DNA from: Candidatus Mediterraneibacter stercoripullorum
GTDB lineage: Bacteria; Bacillota; Clostridia; Lachnospirales; Lachnospiraceae
NCBI GenBank assembly: GCA_019115765.1
Contig: DXCZ01000105.1
Coordinates: 90,841 to 154,840, forward strand
DNA: 64,000 nt
Direction of reading: 5' to 3'
In this document: one piece after another, positions 42,760 through 51,808 of the stretch
How positions within the stretch are numbered: position 1 is the stretch's first letter
How the letters are laid out: each line of letters opens with the position of its first letter
Program-made: the position numbers and the translations under genes
Notes under the pieces: model-generated
Seen by the model: the letters and a program-made list of their open reading frames with translations, nothing else
Databases searched by the model: none
Told to the model about the DNA's origin: nothing

Positions 42760-43974
42760 TCAGTACAGCTTTGCACTGATCAGTTTGGGACGGAACCCCG
42801 CCTTCTCAAGCGCATCCAGAATCCGGTTCTTATGCTCTGTTCCAAAAGCCTCCATTGTGATACGCAGCTCCACAGCGGCATTTCTGTTTGTGCTGACGAA
42901 CTGGTTATGTTCCAGCTTGATGACATTTCCCTGCTCATCTGCAATAGTCTTTGCAACCTGGACAAGTTCACCCGGCTTATCCGGCAGAAGAACAGATACG
43001 GAAAAGATACGGTCTCTCTGGATCAGCCCATGCTGAACGATAGAAGACATGGTGATCACATCCATGTTTCCTCCGCTTAAGATACATACAACCTTCTTTC
43101 CTTTCAGATCGAGCTGTTTGAGAGCTGCTACGGACAGAAGTCCGGAATTTTCCACGATCATCTTGTGATTCTCCACCATATCCAGGAAAGCACCGATCAG
43201 CTCGTCATCTTCAACCGTAAGCATATCGTCTACATTTTCCTGTACATATGGCAGTATCTTATCTCCGACCGCCTTCACTGCAGTACCGTCTGCGATTGTG
43301 TCCGCACTGTCCAGCTCTACTACCTCTCCGGCGGCCAGAGCTGCTGTCATGCTTGCCGCTTCGGCAGGTTCCACACCGATAACCTTGATCTTCGGATTCA
43401 GCATCTTAGCAAGAGTTGATACACCTGCGATCAGTCCGCCGCCGCCTACCGGAGCAATGATATAGTCCACAGTCGGAAGCTCCTGAACGATCTCCATTGT
43501 AATGGTTCCCTGACCTGCTGCCACGTCCAGATCATTGAACGGATGAACAAAGGTATAACCTTTCTTCTCTGCCAGTTCACAGGCGTAGGAATAAGCGTCA
43601 TCATAAACATCACCATACAGGATCACGTCTGCCCCGTAGCTCTTCGTACGGTTCACCTTGATCAAAGGGGTGACCGTAGGCATAACGATCGTTGCTTTAC
43701 ATCCGAACTTCTTCGCCGCAAAAGCTACACCCTGGGCATGGTTGCCGGCAGAAGCTGTAATCAGTCCCCGTTTTCTCTCTTCATCGGTCAGCGTGCTGAT
43801 CTTATAATACGCCCCGCGGATCTTATACGCCCCGGTATGCTGCATATTCTCCGGCTTGAGATATACCTTTCCTCCGGTCTGCTCACTGAGATAGTCGCTG
43901 TAGATCAGTTTCGTAGGGTTTGTCACCCGACGCACAAGCTCGCTTGCCTCTTCAAATTTTTCCATTGTCATCAT
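42760..43974 (-). CDS. ilvA: Threonine ammonia-lyase with C-terminal ACT domain
   Basis: 404 residues. PLP lysine is in QHTGAYKIRGAYYKI, cofactor loops are ITASAGNHAQGVAFAAK and PVGGGGLIAGVS, and DRIFSVSVLLPDKPGELVQVAK opens a C-terminal ACT domain (about 325-404). It turns threonine into 2-oxobutyrate for isoleucine. With one ACT domain it is the short form, in between anabolic IlvA and catabolic TdcB; ilvC and ilvN in the window favour biosynthesis. ATG start with AAGGAGTAAAAG upstream, only 6 nt after ftsY. Confidence 0.93.
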   Translation of the reverse strand: MMTMEKFEEASELVRRVTNPTKLIYSDYLSEQTGGKVYLKPENMQHTGAYKIRGAYYKISTLTDEERKRGLITASAGNHAQGVAFAAKKFGCKATIVMPTVTPLIKVNRTKSYGADVILYGDVYDDAYSYACELAEKKGYTFVHPFNDLDVAAGQGTITMEIVQELPTVDYIIAPVGGGGLIAGVSTLAKMLNPKIKVIGVEPAEAASMTAALAAGEVVELDSADTIADGTAVKAVGDKILPYVQENVDDMLTVEDDELIGAFLDMVENHKMIVENSGLLSVAALKQLDLKGKKVVCILSGGNMDVITMSSIVQHGLIQRDRIFSVSVLLPDKPGELVQVAKTIADEQGNVIKLEHNQFVSTNRNAAVELRITMEAFGTEHKNRILDALEKAGFRPKLISAKLY

Positions 43975-43980
43975 TGTCTT

Positions 43981-44919
43981 TTACTCCTTCTCTTCCTCTC
44001 TGTAGAAAAGCGCCTTTACAAATTCATCTGCATCAAATTTCTGCAGATCATCAATGGTCTCTCCCACGCCGATATATTTCACTGGTATTCCCAGTTCTGC
44101 CTGAATGGCAACCGCAATACCGCCCTTGGCTGTGCCGTCCATCTTTGTCAGAACTACTCCTGTGATATCTGCCGCCTCATTGAACTCCCTTGCCTGTGCC
44201 AGAGCATTCTGTCCTGTTGTAGCATCCAGGACCACGAGAGTCTCACGGAATGCTTCCGGATATTCCCGGTCGATCACACGGTTGATCTTTTTCAGCTCTT
44301 CCATCAGGTTCTTCTTGTTGTGGAGACGTCCTGCCGTATCACAGAGCAGCACATCTGCCTTTCTCGCTTTTGCTGCCGCAACCGCATCATAGACTACAGA
44401 TGCAGGATCTGCCCCCTCCTGTCCTCCGATCATATCCACACCGGCACGGTTCGCCCACTCTTTCAGCTGCTCTCCTGCTGCGGCACGAAATGTATCTGCT
44501 GCTGCGATCACGACTTTCTTATTCTTATCCTTCAGTTTCCCCGCCAGTTTCCCAATGGTTGTAGTCTTGCCCACGCCATTTACGCCGATAATGAATACCA
44601 CCGAAGTCCTGTCTTCAAACTCATAGGCCGTCTCTCCCACATCCATCTGTTCCCGGATACTGTCTATGAGAAGCTGCCTGCATTCTGCCGGCTCCTTGAT
44701 ATGCTGTGCCCGCACCTTTTCCTTCAGGTCTTCGATAATGTTCATCGTCGCATGGACGCCGATATCTCCCATGATCAATGTTTCTTCCAGCTCATCATAG
44801 AAATCATCGTCTATTTTTGAAAATCCATGAAAAATACTGTCCATGCCGGACACAATATTATCCCTTGTCTTCGTCAGCCCTGAGACAAGCCGGCTGAAAA
44901 AGCCCTTTTTTTCTCCCAT
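43981..44919 (-). CDS. ftsY: Signal recognition particle receptor
   Basis: 312 residues: a short N-terminal region, the N domain helices, then the GTPase G domain with IIGVNGVGKTTTIGKLAG, AAADTFRAAAGEQLKEWA, DVLLCDTAGRLHNKKNLM and TKMDGTAKGGIAVAI. FtsY docks SRP-bound ribosomes at the membrane for co-translational insertion. ATG start with AAAGGCGG upstream. It is 140 nt after smc in the conserved rnc-smc-ftsY order. Confidence 0.98.
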   Translation of the reverse strand: MGEKKGFFSRLVSGLTKTRDNIVSGMDSIFHGFSKIDDDFYDELEETLIMGDIGVHATMNIIEDLKEKVRAQHIKEPAECRQLLIDSIREQMDVGETAYEFEDRTSVVFIIGVNGVGKTTTIGKLAGKLKDKNKKVVIAAADTFRAAAGEQLKEWANRAGVDMIGGQEGADPASVVYDAVAAAKARKADVLLCDTAGRLHNKKNLMEELKKINRVIDREYPEAFRETLVVLDATTGQNALAQAREFNEAADITGVVLTKMDGTAKGGIAVAIQAELGIPVKYIGVGETIDDLQKFDADEFVKALFYREEEKE

Positions 44920-45059
44920 TATACTTTACCGCCTTTCCCGAATGATACCTGTCTGCTCCGTATCATACCATATTCTGCGCCATACCGCCACTCTGGTTTC
45001 CACCGTTTCGGTATATCTGTGTATGTATCAATCACGTTTTTCGCCTGTGTGTGCTGCTC

Positions 45060-48000
45060 TCACTGATCCAGTTCATTTTCCAGAAGATCCACAGATACCA
45101 GTGTAGAAACGCCTTTTTCCTGCATGGTGATTCCATACAGGCGGTCTGCTGCTGTCATTGTTCCTCTTCTGTGAGTGATCACAATAAACTGTGTGCTCTT
45201 TGTCAGCTTGTGGAGATACTGTGCAAACCTGGATACATTGTTATCATCCAGGGCCGCCTCGATCTCATCCAGCAGACAGAACGGAGACGGCTTCAGGTTT
45301 TGGATCGCAAACAGCAGAGATATCGCCGTAAGAGCTTTCTCCCCTCCGGAAAGCTGCATCATATTCTGAAGTTTCTTACCCGGCGGCTGAGCGATGATAC
45401 GGATACCTGCCTCCAGAATATCCTCATCCTCCATCAGTTCAATGGTACCTTTTCCTCCGCCGAAGAGCTGCCGGAACACGGAATTGAATTCCTGGGATAT
45501 CTTTGTAAACTGCTCGGAAAACTGTTTTCTCATGGCAGCATCCAGCTCGTCGATGATCTTTACAAGAGACGCCTCAGCTTCCACCAGATCATCGTGCTGT
45601 CCTTTCAGGAATTCATATCTCTCAGATACATTTTTGAAATCTTCAATTGCATTTACATTGACTGTGCCCAGTTTTCTGATCTCATTTCTCAAAGTCTGAA
45701 TCTGCCGCTTCATGAATGCAAGATCTGTCAGATTCTCATTTCTGAGTTCCATAGCCCGGTTGTAGGTAAGTTCATATTCTTCCCACATATAATTGATCTG
45801 CTTTTCCGATGCCTCTTCATAGGACTCTTTCTGACTGTTGAGACGGAAACATTCTTTGTCAAGATCTGATATATGTCTGGAGAGTTCCTCCCTCTGCTTC
45901 AGAAAATTTTTATTCTTCTGGTTCAGTGTCTCTCTCTTTTCTGTCTGCGTTCTGATCTCTGCTTCTATCTCGGCAAACAGTTCTCCAGAATTCTGTATGG
46001 TATCTCTCAGTTCCTGGATCTGTTCTTCCTTTTTCCGGATCTCATCTGATGCGTTCCCTTTGTTCTCATCAATTGTCTCCAGTTCTGAACGGAATTTTAC
46101 TGTCTCCTCATCGATACGAGCGATATTCTCCCTGATAAATGAGTCCTGCTGTTCCAGACTTGCAAGAGCAAGATGCAGTTCTTCAGATTCTTTCAGGCTT
46201 GCCGCCTCCTGCTCTCTCTCTTCATCGAGAGTCTTCTGCATTACTGCTGTCTTTTCATTCAGCTCTTTTTCCAGATTCTCGGATGTCTCCAGTTCCATCT
46301 GGATTGATTCTTCATTCTCTGCGATCTCACGGAGCTGGGCAGCCAGACTTTCCTGTTCTCTTACATAACCATCACAGCGCTGCTTTGCCTCTTTCTGCCG
46401 GATCTGCATCTGTTCCATATTCATCCGTGCAGTATTCTCACGGACAGATGCCTTTCTCAGTTTCTCCTGGATCTCGTCGATCTCGCTGTAGCATGCCGCT
46501 CTCTTATTCTTCACTTCTGATACAGAACGTTCCATTTCTTCCATATCGGATTTCAGCATGGCCACTGTTTTTTCAAATTCCTCAATCTCCCTTCTTCTGC
46601 TCAGAAGGTTGCTGGAGTTTTTGAAGGCTCCTCCGGTCATGGATCCGCCGGGGTTGATCAGCTCTCCTTCGAGAGTTACAAGCCGCAGTGACTGGTGATA
46701 CTTTCTGGCGATCATAATTCCATGATCGATATGATCCACCACTATTGTCCTCCCGAGAAGCTGGGCTGCCAGTCCCTGGAACCTCGGTTCAACATGAACA
46801 AGAGTATTGGCAAGGCCGATCACGCCAGGCTCCCGGAGTGCTTCTTCATTTTTCACCCCCGCTGTTCCTTTCATACTGGTCAGCGGCAGGAAAGTAGCCC
46901 GGCCGTACTTGTTCTTTTTCAAAAATGTGATCATCCGCTTTGCCGTCTCTTCGTTATCCGTTACAATATTCTGGATGCTTCCGCCAAGAGCCGTTTCCAC
47001 GGCGATCTCATATTCTTTATCAACTTTGATGATATCTGCAACAACGCCGATCAGGCCCTTTTCTCTATCCTTATTGGCCATAACTTTCCGGATGCTGTTC
47101 CCGTATCCGTCATAGCGCTCTGTAATATTCTTCAGAGATTCCAGACGTGAAGACTCCCGGTGGTAGGCAGTCTGGCCGATCCTCAGTTTTTCCTGCTTAT
47201 CCGTCAGTTCCTTCTGAAATTCCGCTATCCTGCGCTCATTATCCGCCACAGTCTGATTGTACCCCTGAATTTCATTCCGGACGTCAGACAGTTCCTGCTC
47301 ATACCTCTTCAGACTTTCATTCTGCTGTTCCGCCTCTGAAGACACTTCAAGAATATTACGGGAAAGCACCGCTTTTCTGGCCGCAATCTGCTCTTTTGTC
47401 GTATCATAGTGCTGGATCTTTGCCGTTGTGGATGCCCGGCTGCCAAGCAGGTCCATGATTTCCTGTTTGCCCCGTTCGATTCCAGCAGTATGTTCCGCAA
47501 TCCTGCTCTGGATCTCAACAAGATGTTTTCTGGCAGCTTCATCCTTTTCTGATGCTGCATGAAGCTTCTCTTTCAGTTCCTTCTGTTCTTTCTCCAGGAT
47601 CTCTTTCTGACTTCTTCTGGCATCCAGTTCTTCGCTGATAGCTCTCAGCCGGTTCCCATAATGTTCGTCATTCATGCGTGCGGTATTGATCTGCTCTTTC
47701 AGGACATTGATCTGTCCTTCCAGCTGCTGTTTGAGCAGGCTGGTCTCATTAAGCTGGTTTCGCGCCTTCTCTACGGCATGATCGATCTCCTCTACCTCTG
47801 CCTCGATCGACTCATATTCCGCCTTCATTTTATCATAGCGTTCGTTAGACTCCTGCATTTCAGCAGAAGCGATATCATACTTTTCTTCTGTTTCTCTGAT
47901 TCTATCCCGAAGTCTTTCCTCCTCCAGAAGGAACATATTGATATCGTAGGCCTTCAGTTCTTCCTTTTTCTTCAGATACTCACGTGCCGTCTCCGACTGC

Positions 48001-48620
48001 TTCTCCAACGGCCCCAGCTGTTTTTCCAGCTCCTTTAAGATGTCGTTGACCCTGGTCAGATTCAGTCTCTCCTCTTCCAGCTTCTTCAGAGAGAGATTTT
48101 TCCGGCGCTTGAACTTCACGATACCTGCCGCTTCATCAAACAGCTCCCTGCGTTCCTCCGGCTTGCCGCTCAGGATCTTGTCAATCTGCCCCTGACCGAT
48201 GATCGAATACCCTTCTTTTCCGATTCCCGTATCATAGAACATCTCGTTTATGTCTTTCAGCCTGCACGCCGCCCCATTGATCATGTATTCACTTTCTCCG
48301 GACCGGTACAGTTTTCTCGTCACAGTAACTTCTTCGAATTCCACCGGCAGCTTATGATCCGAATTATCCAGAGTAATTGCAACGGAAGCATAGCTCAGCG
48401 GCTTCCGGTTCTCCGTACCCGAAAATATAACATCCTGCATGGTGCCTCCACGCAGCTGTTTCACTCTCTGTTCTCCCAGTACCCAGCGGACCGCATCAGC
48501 CACATTACTTTTCCCGCTTCCATTTGGACCGACAATTCCGGTGATCCCGTTGTGAAAATCAAATTTTATCTTATTGGCAAAAGACTTAAACCCCTGCACT
48601 TCTATGCTCTTTAAATACAT
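45060..48620 (-). CDS. smc: Chromosome condensation ATPase Smc
   Basis: 1186 residues, full length. The N-terminal head has VGPNGSGKSNVADAVRWVLGE, followed by a long coiled coil (about 170-500), the hinge (RYDGYGNSIRKV to NPGGSMTGGAF), a return coiled coil (about 680-1020) and the C-terminal head with QLSGGEKALTAISLLFA and FCLLDEIEAALDD. Smc dimerises with ScpA and ScpB to extrude DNA loops and separate chromosomes. ATG start with AAGCGGGTG, a weak ribosome site. It follows rnc after 12 nt. Stop codon is directly at 45060. Confidence 0.98.
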   Translation of the reverse strand: MYLKSIEVQGFKSFANKIKFDFHNGITGIVGPNGSGKSNVADAVRWVLGEQRVKQLRGGTMQDVIFSGTENRKPLSYASVAITLDNSDHKLPVEFEEVTVTRKLYRSGESEYMINGAACRLKDINEMFYDTGIGKEGYSIIGQGQIDKILSGKPEERRELFDEAAGIVKFKRRKNLSLKKLEEERLNLTRVNDILKELEKQLGPLEKQSETAREYLKKKEELKAYDINMFLLEEERLRDRIRETEEKYDIASAEMQESNERYDKMKAEYESIEAEVEEIDHAVEKARNQLNETSLLKQQLEGQINVLKEQINTARMNDEHYGNRLRAISEELDARRSQKEILEKEQKELKEKLHAASEKDEAARKHLVEIQSRIAEHTAGIERGKQEIMDLLGSRASTTAKIQHYDTTKEQIAARKAVLSRNILEVSSEAEQQNESLKRYEQELSDVRNEIQGYNQTVADNERRIAEFQKELTDKQEKLRIGQTAYHRESSRLESLKNITERYDGYGNSIRKVMANKDREKGLIGVVADIIKVDKEYEIAVETALGGSIQNIVTDNEETAKRMITFLKKNKYGRATFLPLTSMKGTAGVKNEEALREPGVIGLANTLVHVEPRFQGLAAQLLGRTIVVDHIDHGIMIARKYHQSLRLVTLEGELINPGGSMTGGAFKNSSNLLSRRREIEEFEKTVAMLKSDMEEMERSVSEVKNKRAACYSEIDEIQEKLRKASVRENTARMNMEQMQIRQKEAKQRCDGYVREQESLAAQLREIAENEESIQMELETSENLEKELNEKTAVMQKTLDEEREQEAASLKESEELHLALASLEQQDSFIRENIARIDEETVKFRSELETIDENKGNASDEIRKKEEQIQELRDTIQNSGELFAEIEAEIRTQTEKRETLNQKNKNFLKQREELSRHISDLDKECFRLNSQKESYEEASEKQINYMWEEYELTYNRAMELRNENLTDLAFMKRQIQTLRNEIRKLGTVNVNAIEDFKNVSERYEFLKGQHDDLVEAEASLVKIIDELDAAMRKQFSEQFTKISQEFNSVFRQLFGGGKGTIELMEDEDILEAGIRIIAQPPGKKLQNMMQLSGGEKALTAISLLFAIQNLKPSPFCLLDEIEAALDDNNVSRFAQYLHKLTKSTQFIVITHRRGTMTAADRLYGITMQEKGVSTLVSVDLLENELDQ

Positions 48621-48632
48621 ATAACACCCGCT

Positions 48633-49328
48633 TTATTTCCGTCTCCGGAGTTTCAGGATTGCCTCATAGGCCGCCTGCTGCTCCGCAGCTTTTTTCGTCC
48701 TTCCGTCACCAGATCCCAAAACTTTTCCTCCGATCAGCACATCAACAGAAAATGTCTTGTTATGATCCGGCCCTTTTTCTCCGGTAAGATGATAAACGAT
48801 CTCTCCGCCGAGATCTGCCTGTACCATCTCCTGCAGGATAGTTTTACTATCATAAAAGAGCTTTTTATCCTCAAGATCATTAAGAACAAACCGGTATATG
48901 AACTCTTTTGCACTAGTAAAACCACCATCCAGATAAACAGCACCGATCAGAGCCTCCATTGCATCCGATGTAATGGAATCCCTCTTTCTTCCCCCGGTCG
49001 CCTCCTCGCCTTTTCCAAGAAGGAGATAATCTCCCAATGCGATATCCCGCGCACAGAGAGCCAGGGAAGGCTCGCATACCATGCTTGCCCGGGTTGTTGT
49101 CATCTTTCCTTCCGGCATCTTCGGTGATTCACGAAAAAGATATTCGCTGGACACCAGTTCAAGAACCGCATCTCCAAGAAACTCCAGCCGTTCATTGCAC
49201 TGATATTTCGGCAGATGTTTTTCGTTTGTATAAGAGCTGTGACGCATTGCTGTCACAAGAAGAGAAAAATCATGAAATGTATATCCGATTTTTTTCTCCA
49301 GTTCCTTTAATCTGCTGTGTTCACTCAT
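48633..49328 (-). CDS. rnc: Ribonuclease III
   Basis: 231 residues. The catalytic signature is NERLEFLGDAVLELVSSEYLF (with the metal Glu and Asp); later TSDAMEALIGAVYLDGGF is the second acidic motif. A C-terminal dsRNA-binding domain ends in DGRTKKAAEQQAAYEAIL. It cuts double-stranded rRNA precursors and structured mRNAs. The start is the ATG at 49326-49328 with AAAGGATAC upstream; the open frame begins 10 codons earlier. A repeat element separates it from acpP, so rnc-smc-ftsY may have its own promoter. Confidence 0.96.
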   Translation of the reverse strand: MSEHSRLKELEKKIGYTFHDFSLLVTAMRHSSYTNEKHLPKYQCNERLEFLGDAVLELVSSEYLFRESPKMPEGKMTTTRASMVCEPSLALCARDIALGDYLLLGKGEEATGGRKRDSITSDAMEALIGAVYLDGGFTSAKEFIYRFVLNDLEDKKLFYDSKTILQEMVQADLGGEIVYHLTGEKGPDHNKTFSVDVLIGGKVLGSGDGRTKKAAEQQAAYEAILKLRRRK

Positions 49329-49360
49329 CTCTGTATCCTTTCTTTTTCTGGCTGGCAAGC

Positions 49361-49525
49361 GTACCGCTCAGATCGGGACTGCGTCCCTCGCTGTCTCCGC
49401 TTCGCTTCGGTCCGTGCTAAACGCGTGCCACCGGCACTCAGCACCGCTGCCCATCGCATGTCCGCATATCTGTCCAAACAAGCTTGGCCATCTATGCGGC
49501 CGCCCTCCGGGCGTATCGCACAAAA
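49361..49525. repeat. Dispersed intergenic repeat, family A, long copy
   Basis: Aligns with 1857-1940 but carries an extra block of about 76 nt (49430-49505), including TGTCCGCATATC and GGCCGCC, and an additional GCTTC. On the minus strand it begins just after the acpP terminator. It fills most of the acpP-rnc gap; no credible gene. Confidence 0.85.
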
Positions 49526-49553
49526 TGAAAAAGCCCACAGGGGCTTTTTCATT
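49524..49553 (-). terminator. Terminator of acpP
   Basis: AATGAAAAAGCCC (49524-49536) and GGGCTTTTTCATT (49541-49553), a perfect 13-bp stem with 4-nt loop and T-tract, 7 nt after the acpP stop. Confidence 0.92.
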
Positions 49554-49559
49554 CAACTG

Positions 49560-49790
49560 TTATTCCACTGCCTTTTTGATCTGATCAACCGCATCCTGTA
49601 CGGTCACGATTTTCTCTGCTTCATCATTGTCGATCTCGATATCGAACTCTTCCTCAATTCCCATGATGATCTGGAAAATATCCAGTGAATCAGCTCCAAG
49701 ATCATCTACAAATGTAGTCTCCGGTTTGATTTCCTCTTTCTGAACGTTAAGTACGTCCGCGATAATGTCCTGCAGTTTTTCAAATTCCAT
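49560..49790 (-). CDS. acpP: Acyl carrier protein
   Basis: 76 residues, acidic. The phosphopantetheine Ser lies in DDLGADSLDIFQII, followed by the helix EEEFDIEIDNDEAEKIVTV. It carries growing acyl chains in fatty-acid synthesis. ATG start with CAGGAGGTATG upstream, 17 nt after plsX. PlsX makes acyl phosphate from acyl-ACP, so the adjacent gene products work together. Ends at a strong terminator. Confidence 0.97.
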   Translation of the reverse strand: MEFEKLQDIIADVLNVQKEEIKPETTFVDDLGADSLDIFQIIMGIEEEFDIEIDNDEAEKIVTVQDAVDQIKKAVE

Positions 49791-49806
49791 TTCTCATACC
49801 TCCTGA

Positions 49807-50832
49807 TTAATCATTTTTTTCTTCCTGCGTTTTTTGAATAGCAGCCTTGATCTTTTCATTTATTTTCTGCTCTTTAAATGTAACGCACTGAATAATGGAA
49901 TTGCACACCTCCGTAGAAGTTGAGCTTCCGTGTGTCTTGACAACCAGACCTGTGAGCCCCAGCAGAGGAGCGCCTCCGTACTGGCTGGCATCAAAATCCT
50001 TCATGGTTTCCTTGAGCGCCGGCTTCACAAGCAGACCACCGATCTTGCTTCGAAGACTGGTCATCATGCCACTCTTTACCTTTTTAATAAGAGCACCGCC
50101 CACGCCTTCATAGAGCTTAAGAATCACATTACCGACAAAAGCCTCGCACACAATAACATCAGCTGCACCATAAGGGATATCCCTCGCCTCCACGCTTCCG
50201 ATAAAATTGATATCGCTGCATGCCTTCAGCATCGGGAAAGTCTCTTTTACAAGGGCATTGCCCTTTTCTTCCTCGGCGCCGATGTTCACGATCCCCACTG
50301 TAGGATTCTTCTTTCCCAAAACACTTTCCATGTATATGGATCCCATCTTTGCAAACTGTACCAGATGAGACGGTCTGGCGTCTACATTTGCACCGCAGTC
50401 GATCAGAAGAGAGACGCCTTTCATCGTAGGAATCAGCGGAGCAAGCGGCGGTCGTTCTACTCCTTTGATCCTTCCCACAAGCACTTGCCCTCCTACAAGG
50501 ACCGCTCCGGTACTTCCGGCTGAGACAAACGCATCTGCCTCCCCCCGTTTCACCATCTTCATGGCTACAACGATCGATGAATCCTTTTTTCCTCGGATCG
50601 CCTTTACCGGCGGCTCTGCTGTCTCAATGACTTCTGTTGCATTTACGATCTGGATCTGATCAGCCGGGTAGGTATAGGACGCCAGCTCCTTCTTGAGGAC
50701 TTCCTCCCTGCCAGTCAGCAGGATCCGGATGTCTTTCCTTTTCTGTACTGCTTCTACAGCTCCCTTGACGATCTCTCCGGGAGCATTGTCCCCTCCCATG
50801 GCATCAAGGGCAACCTTCGTAATATCAGACAT
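49807..50832 (-). CDS. plsX: Phosphate acyltransferase
   Basis: 341 residues. VALDAMGGDNAPGEIVKGAVEA opens the fold, and DSSIVVAMKMVKRGEADAFVSAGSTGAVL and YGGAPLLGLTGLVVKTHGSS are typical of PlsX. It converts acyl-ACP and phosphate to acyl phosphate, used by PlsY. The start is the ATG at 50830-50832 with TAGGAGGAAT upstream; the open frame runs 19 codons further without a site and across the promoter. Promoter with palindromic arms directly upstream. Confidence 0.96.
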   Translation of the reverse strand: MSDITKVALDAMGGDNAPGEIVKGAVEAVQKRKDIRILLTGREEVLKKELASYTYPADQIQIVNATEVIETAEPPVKAIRGKKDSSIVVAMKMVKRGEADAFVSAGSTGAVLVGGQVLVGRIKGVERPPLAPLIPTMKGVSLLIDCGANVDARPSHLVQFAKMGSIYMESVLGKKNPTVGIVNIGAEEEKGNALVKETFPMLKACSDINFIGSVEARDIPYGAADVIVCEAFVGNVILKLYEGVGGALIKKVKSGMMTSLRSKIGGLLVKPALKETMKDFDASQYGGAPLLGLTGLVVKTHGSSTSTEVCNSIIQCVTFKEQKINEKIKAAIQKTQEEKND

Positions 50833-50860
50833 TTTTATTCCTCCTAACACTACTGAAAAC

Positions 50861-50901
50861 ATTCTACTGGAAAACAATATAAAAATCAACCCTTTCCAGT
50901 A
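50861..50901 (-). promoter_or_regulatory. plsX-acpP promoter with flanking inverted repeat
   Basis: Minus strand TTGATT (50884-50889), 17-nt spacer, TAGAAT (50861-50866). TACTGGAAA (50865-50873) and TTTCCAGTA (50893-50901) are exact inverted repeats that touch the -10 and the zone just upstream of the -35. Possible operator for a fatty-acid regulator; it does not resemble the known FapR site. Confidence 0.65.
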
Positions 50902-50910
50902 AAACTGAAA

Positions 50911-50937
50911 AGAGACTGCCCGAAACGGACAGCCTCT
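50911..50937 (-). terminator. Terminator of yceD-rpmF
   Basis: Minus-strand AGAGGCTGTCCG and CGGGCAGTCTCT pair with G-U/mismatch positions around TTT, followed by TTTCAGTTTT. It separates rpmF from plsX. Confidence 0.75.
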
Positions 50938-50955
50938 TCCAATTACATAATCAAA

Positions 50956-51135
50956 TTAATCAACTGAGATGATCTCACGTTTGTTGTAAGCTCCGCATGC
51001 CTTGCATACACGGTGAGGCATCATAAGCTCGCCGCACTTGCTGCATTTTACCAGATTCGGAGCGCTCATCTTCCAGTTTGCTCTTCTCTTGTCTCTTCTT
51101 GCTTTTGAAGATTTATTCTTTGGGCAGATCGACAT
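50956..51135 (-). CDS. rpmF: 50S ribosomal protein L32
   Basis: 59 residues, too short for most gene callers. Translation begins MSICPKNKSSKARRDKRRAN and has zinc-ligand pairs CSKCG and CKACG separated by nine residues, as in Cys4 L32. It belongs to the large ribosomal subunit. ATG start with TAAGGAGGTG upstream; directly after yceD, a pairing conserved in most bacteria. Cys+ form of L32 implies zinc-dependent type. Confidence 0.97.
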   Translation of the reverse strand: MSICPKNKSSKARRDKRRANWKMSAPNLVKCSKCGELMMPHRVCKACGAYNKREIISVD

Positions 51136-51138
51136 AGG

Positions 51139-51666
51139 TTACACCTCCTTAAAATTCTTAAATAAGTCACGGACAACTGACATCCTAGGATCAAGTCCTG
51201 ATTCTTCACAGTCGCAGGACCCCGTATTCAGATTTCGCCCGCATACCTTGCACAGACCTTTACAGTCTTCGCGGCAAAGTACTTTCTCGGGCCATCCCGA
51301 CAAAATCTCACTGCTGAGTAATTTGTCAACGTCAAGATGATATCCGTCAATAAAATTTGATTCATCCAGCTCCTCTGTCAGTTCTGCATCGGAGAGACCT
51401 ACATCCACATGCCTCACACAGTTCAGCGTGAACTCATGCTCCACATCCTCCAGGCATCTGTCACACGGAATCAGGACCGTAAGTGCGGTATCCGCAGTGA
51501 TCATCAGTTCCTTCCCCTTTACATGCTCCACATGCACTCGGACGGGCTCCTTCCGGATGATGGGATAACTCCCGGCCTTCAGCCTGACCTCATCCATCGT
51601 AAGCTCCACAGTCTCTTCAACTGCCTTATGCTGGTCTGACAAAACGTCTGATAGGTTAATTAACAT
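51139..51666 (-). CDS. YceD family protein (DUF177)
   Basis: 175 residues. The conserved part includes VLIPCDRCLEDVEHEFTL (CxxC) and a Cys-rich tail CREDCKGLCKVCGRNLN, ending GLDPRMSVVRDLFKN, matching DUF177/YceD. The family is always near rpmF; plant homologues are tied to 23S rRNA accumulation, so a role in large-subunit assembly is likely. ATG start with AGGAG upstream, 8 nt spacing. Own promoter, then rpmF. Confidence 0.9.
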   Translation of the reverse strand: MLINLSDVLSDQHKAVEETVELTMDEVRLKAGSYPIIRKEPVRVHVEHVKGKELMITADTALTVLIPCDRCLEDVEHEFTLNCVRHVDVGLSDAELTEELDESNFIDGYHLDVDKLLSSEILSGWPEKVLCREDCKGLCKVCGRNLNTGSCDCEESGLDPRMSVVRDLFKNFKEV

Positions 51667-51694
51667 AATGTTTACTCCTATTCATACCTAAATC

Positions 51695-51722
51695 ATTATA
51701 TCATGGAAATCTTGTTTGTCAA
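51695..51722 (-). promoter_or_regulatory. Promoter of yceD-rpmF
   Basis: Minus strand TTGACA (51717-51722), 16-nt spacer, TATAAT (51695-51700): near-consensus sigma-A. Confidence 0.88.
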
Positions 51723-51808
51723 CCAGAAATTTTTTCTTTGCATTGAGATACCACAATTCTATGTTCCCGCCTGTTTCAGACAGATTCAGTAAATATCCAG
51801 ATACTATC

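Noticed and set aside
43543..44820. 425-codon open frame on the plus strand across ilvA and ftsY
   Set aside because: Spans two well-supported genes on the other strand and is Cys/His-rich like other shadows.
49317..49688. Short open frames over the family A repeat
   Set aside because: They are not conserved between the two repeat copies and lack ribosome sites, so I treat the region as a non-coding repeat.
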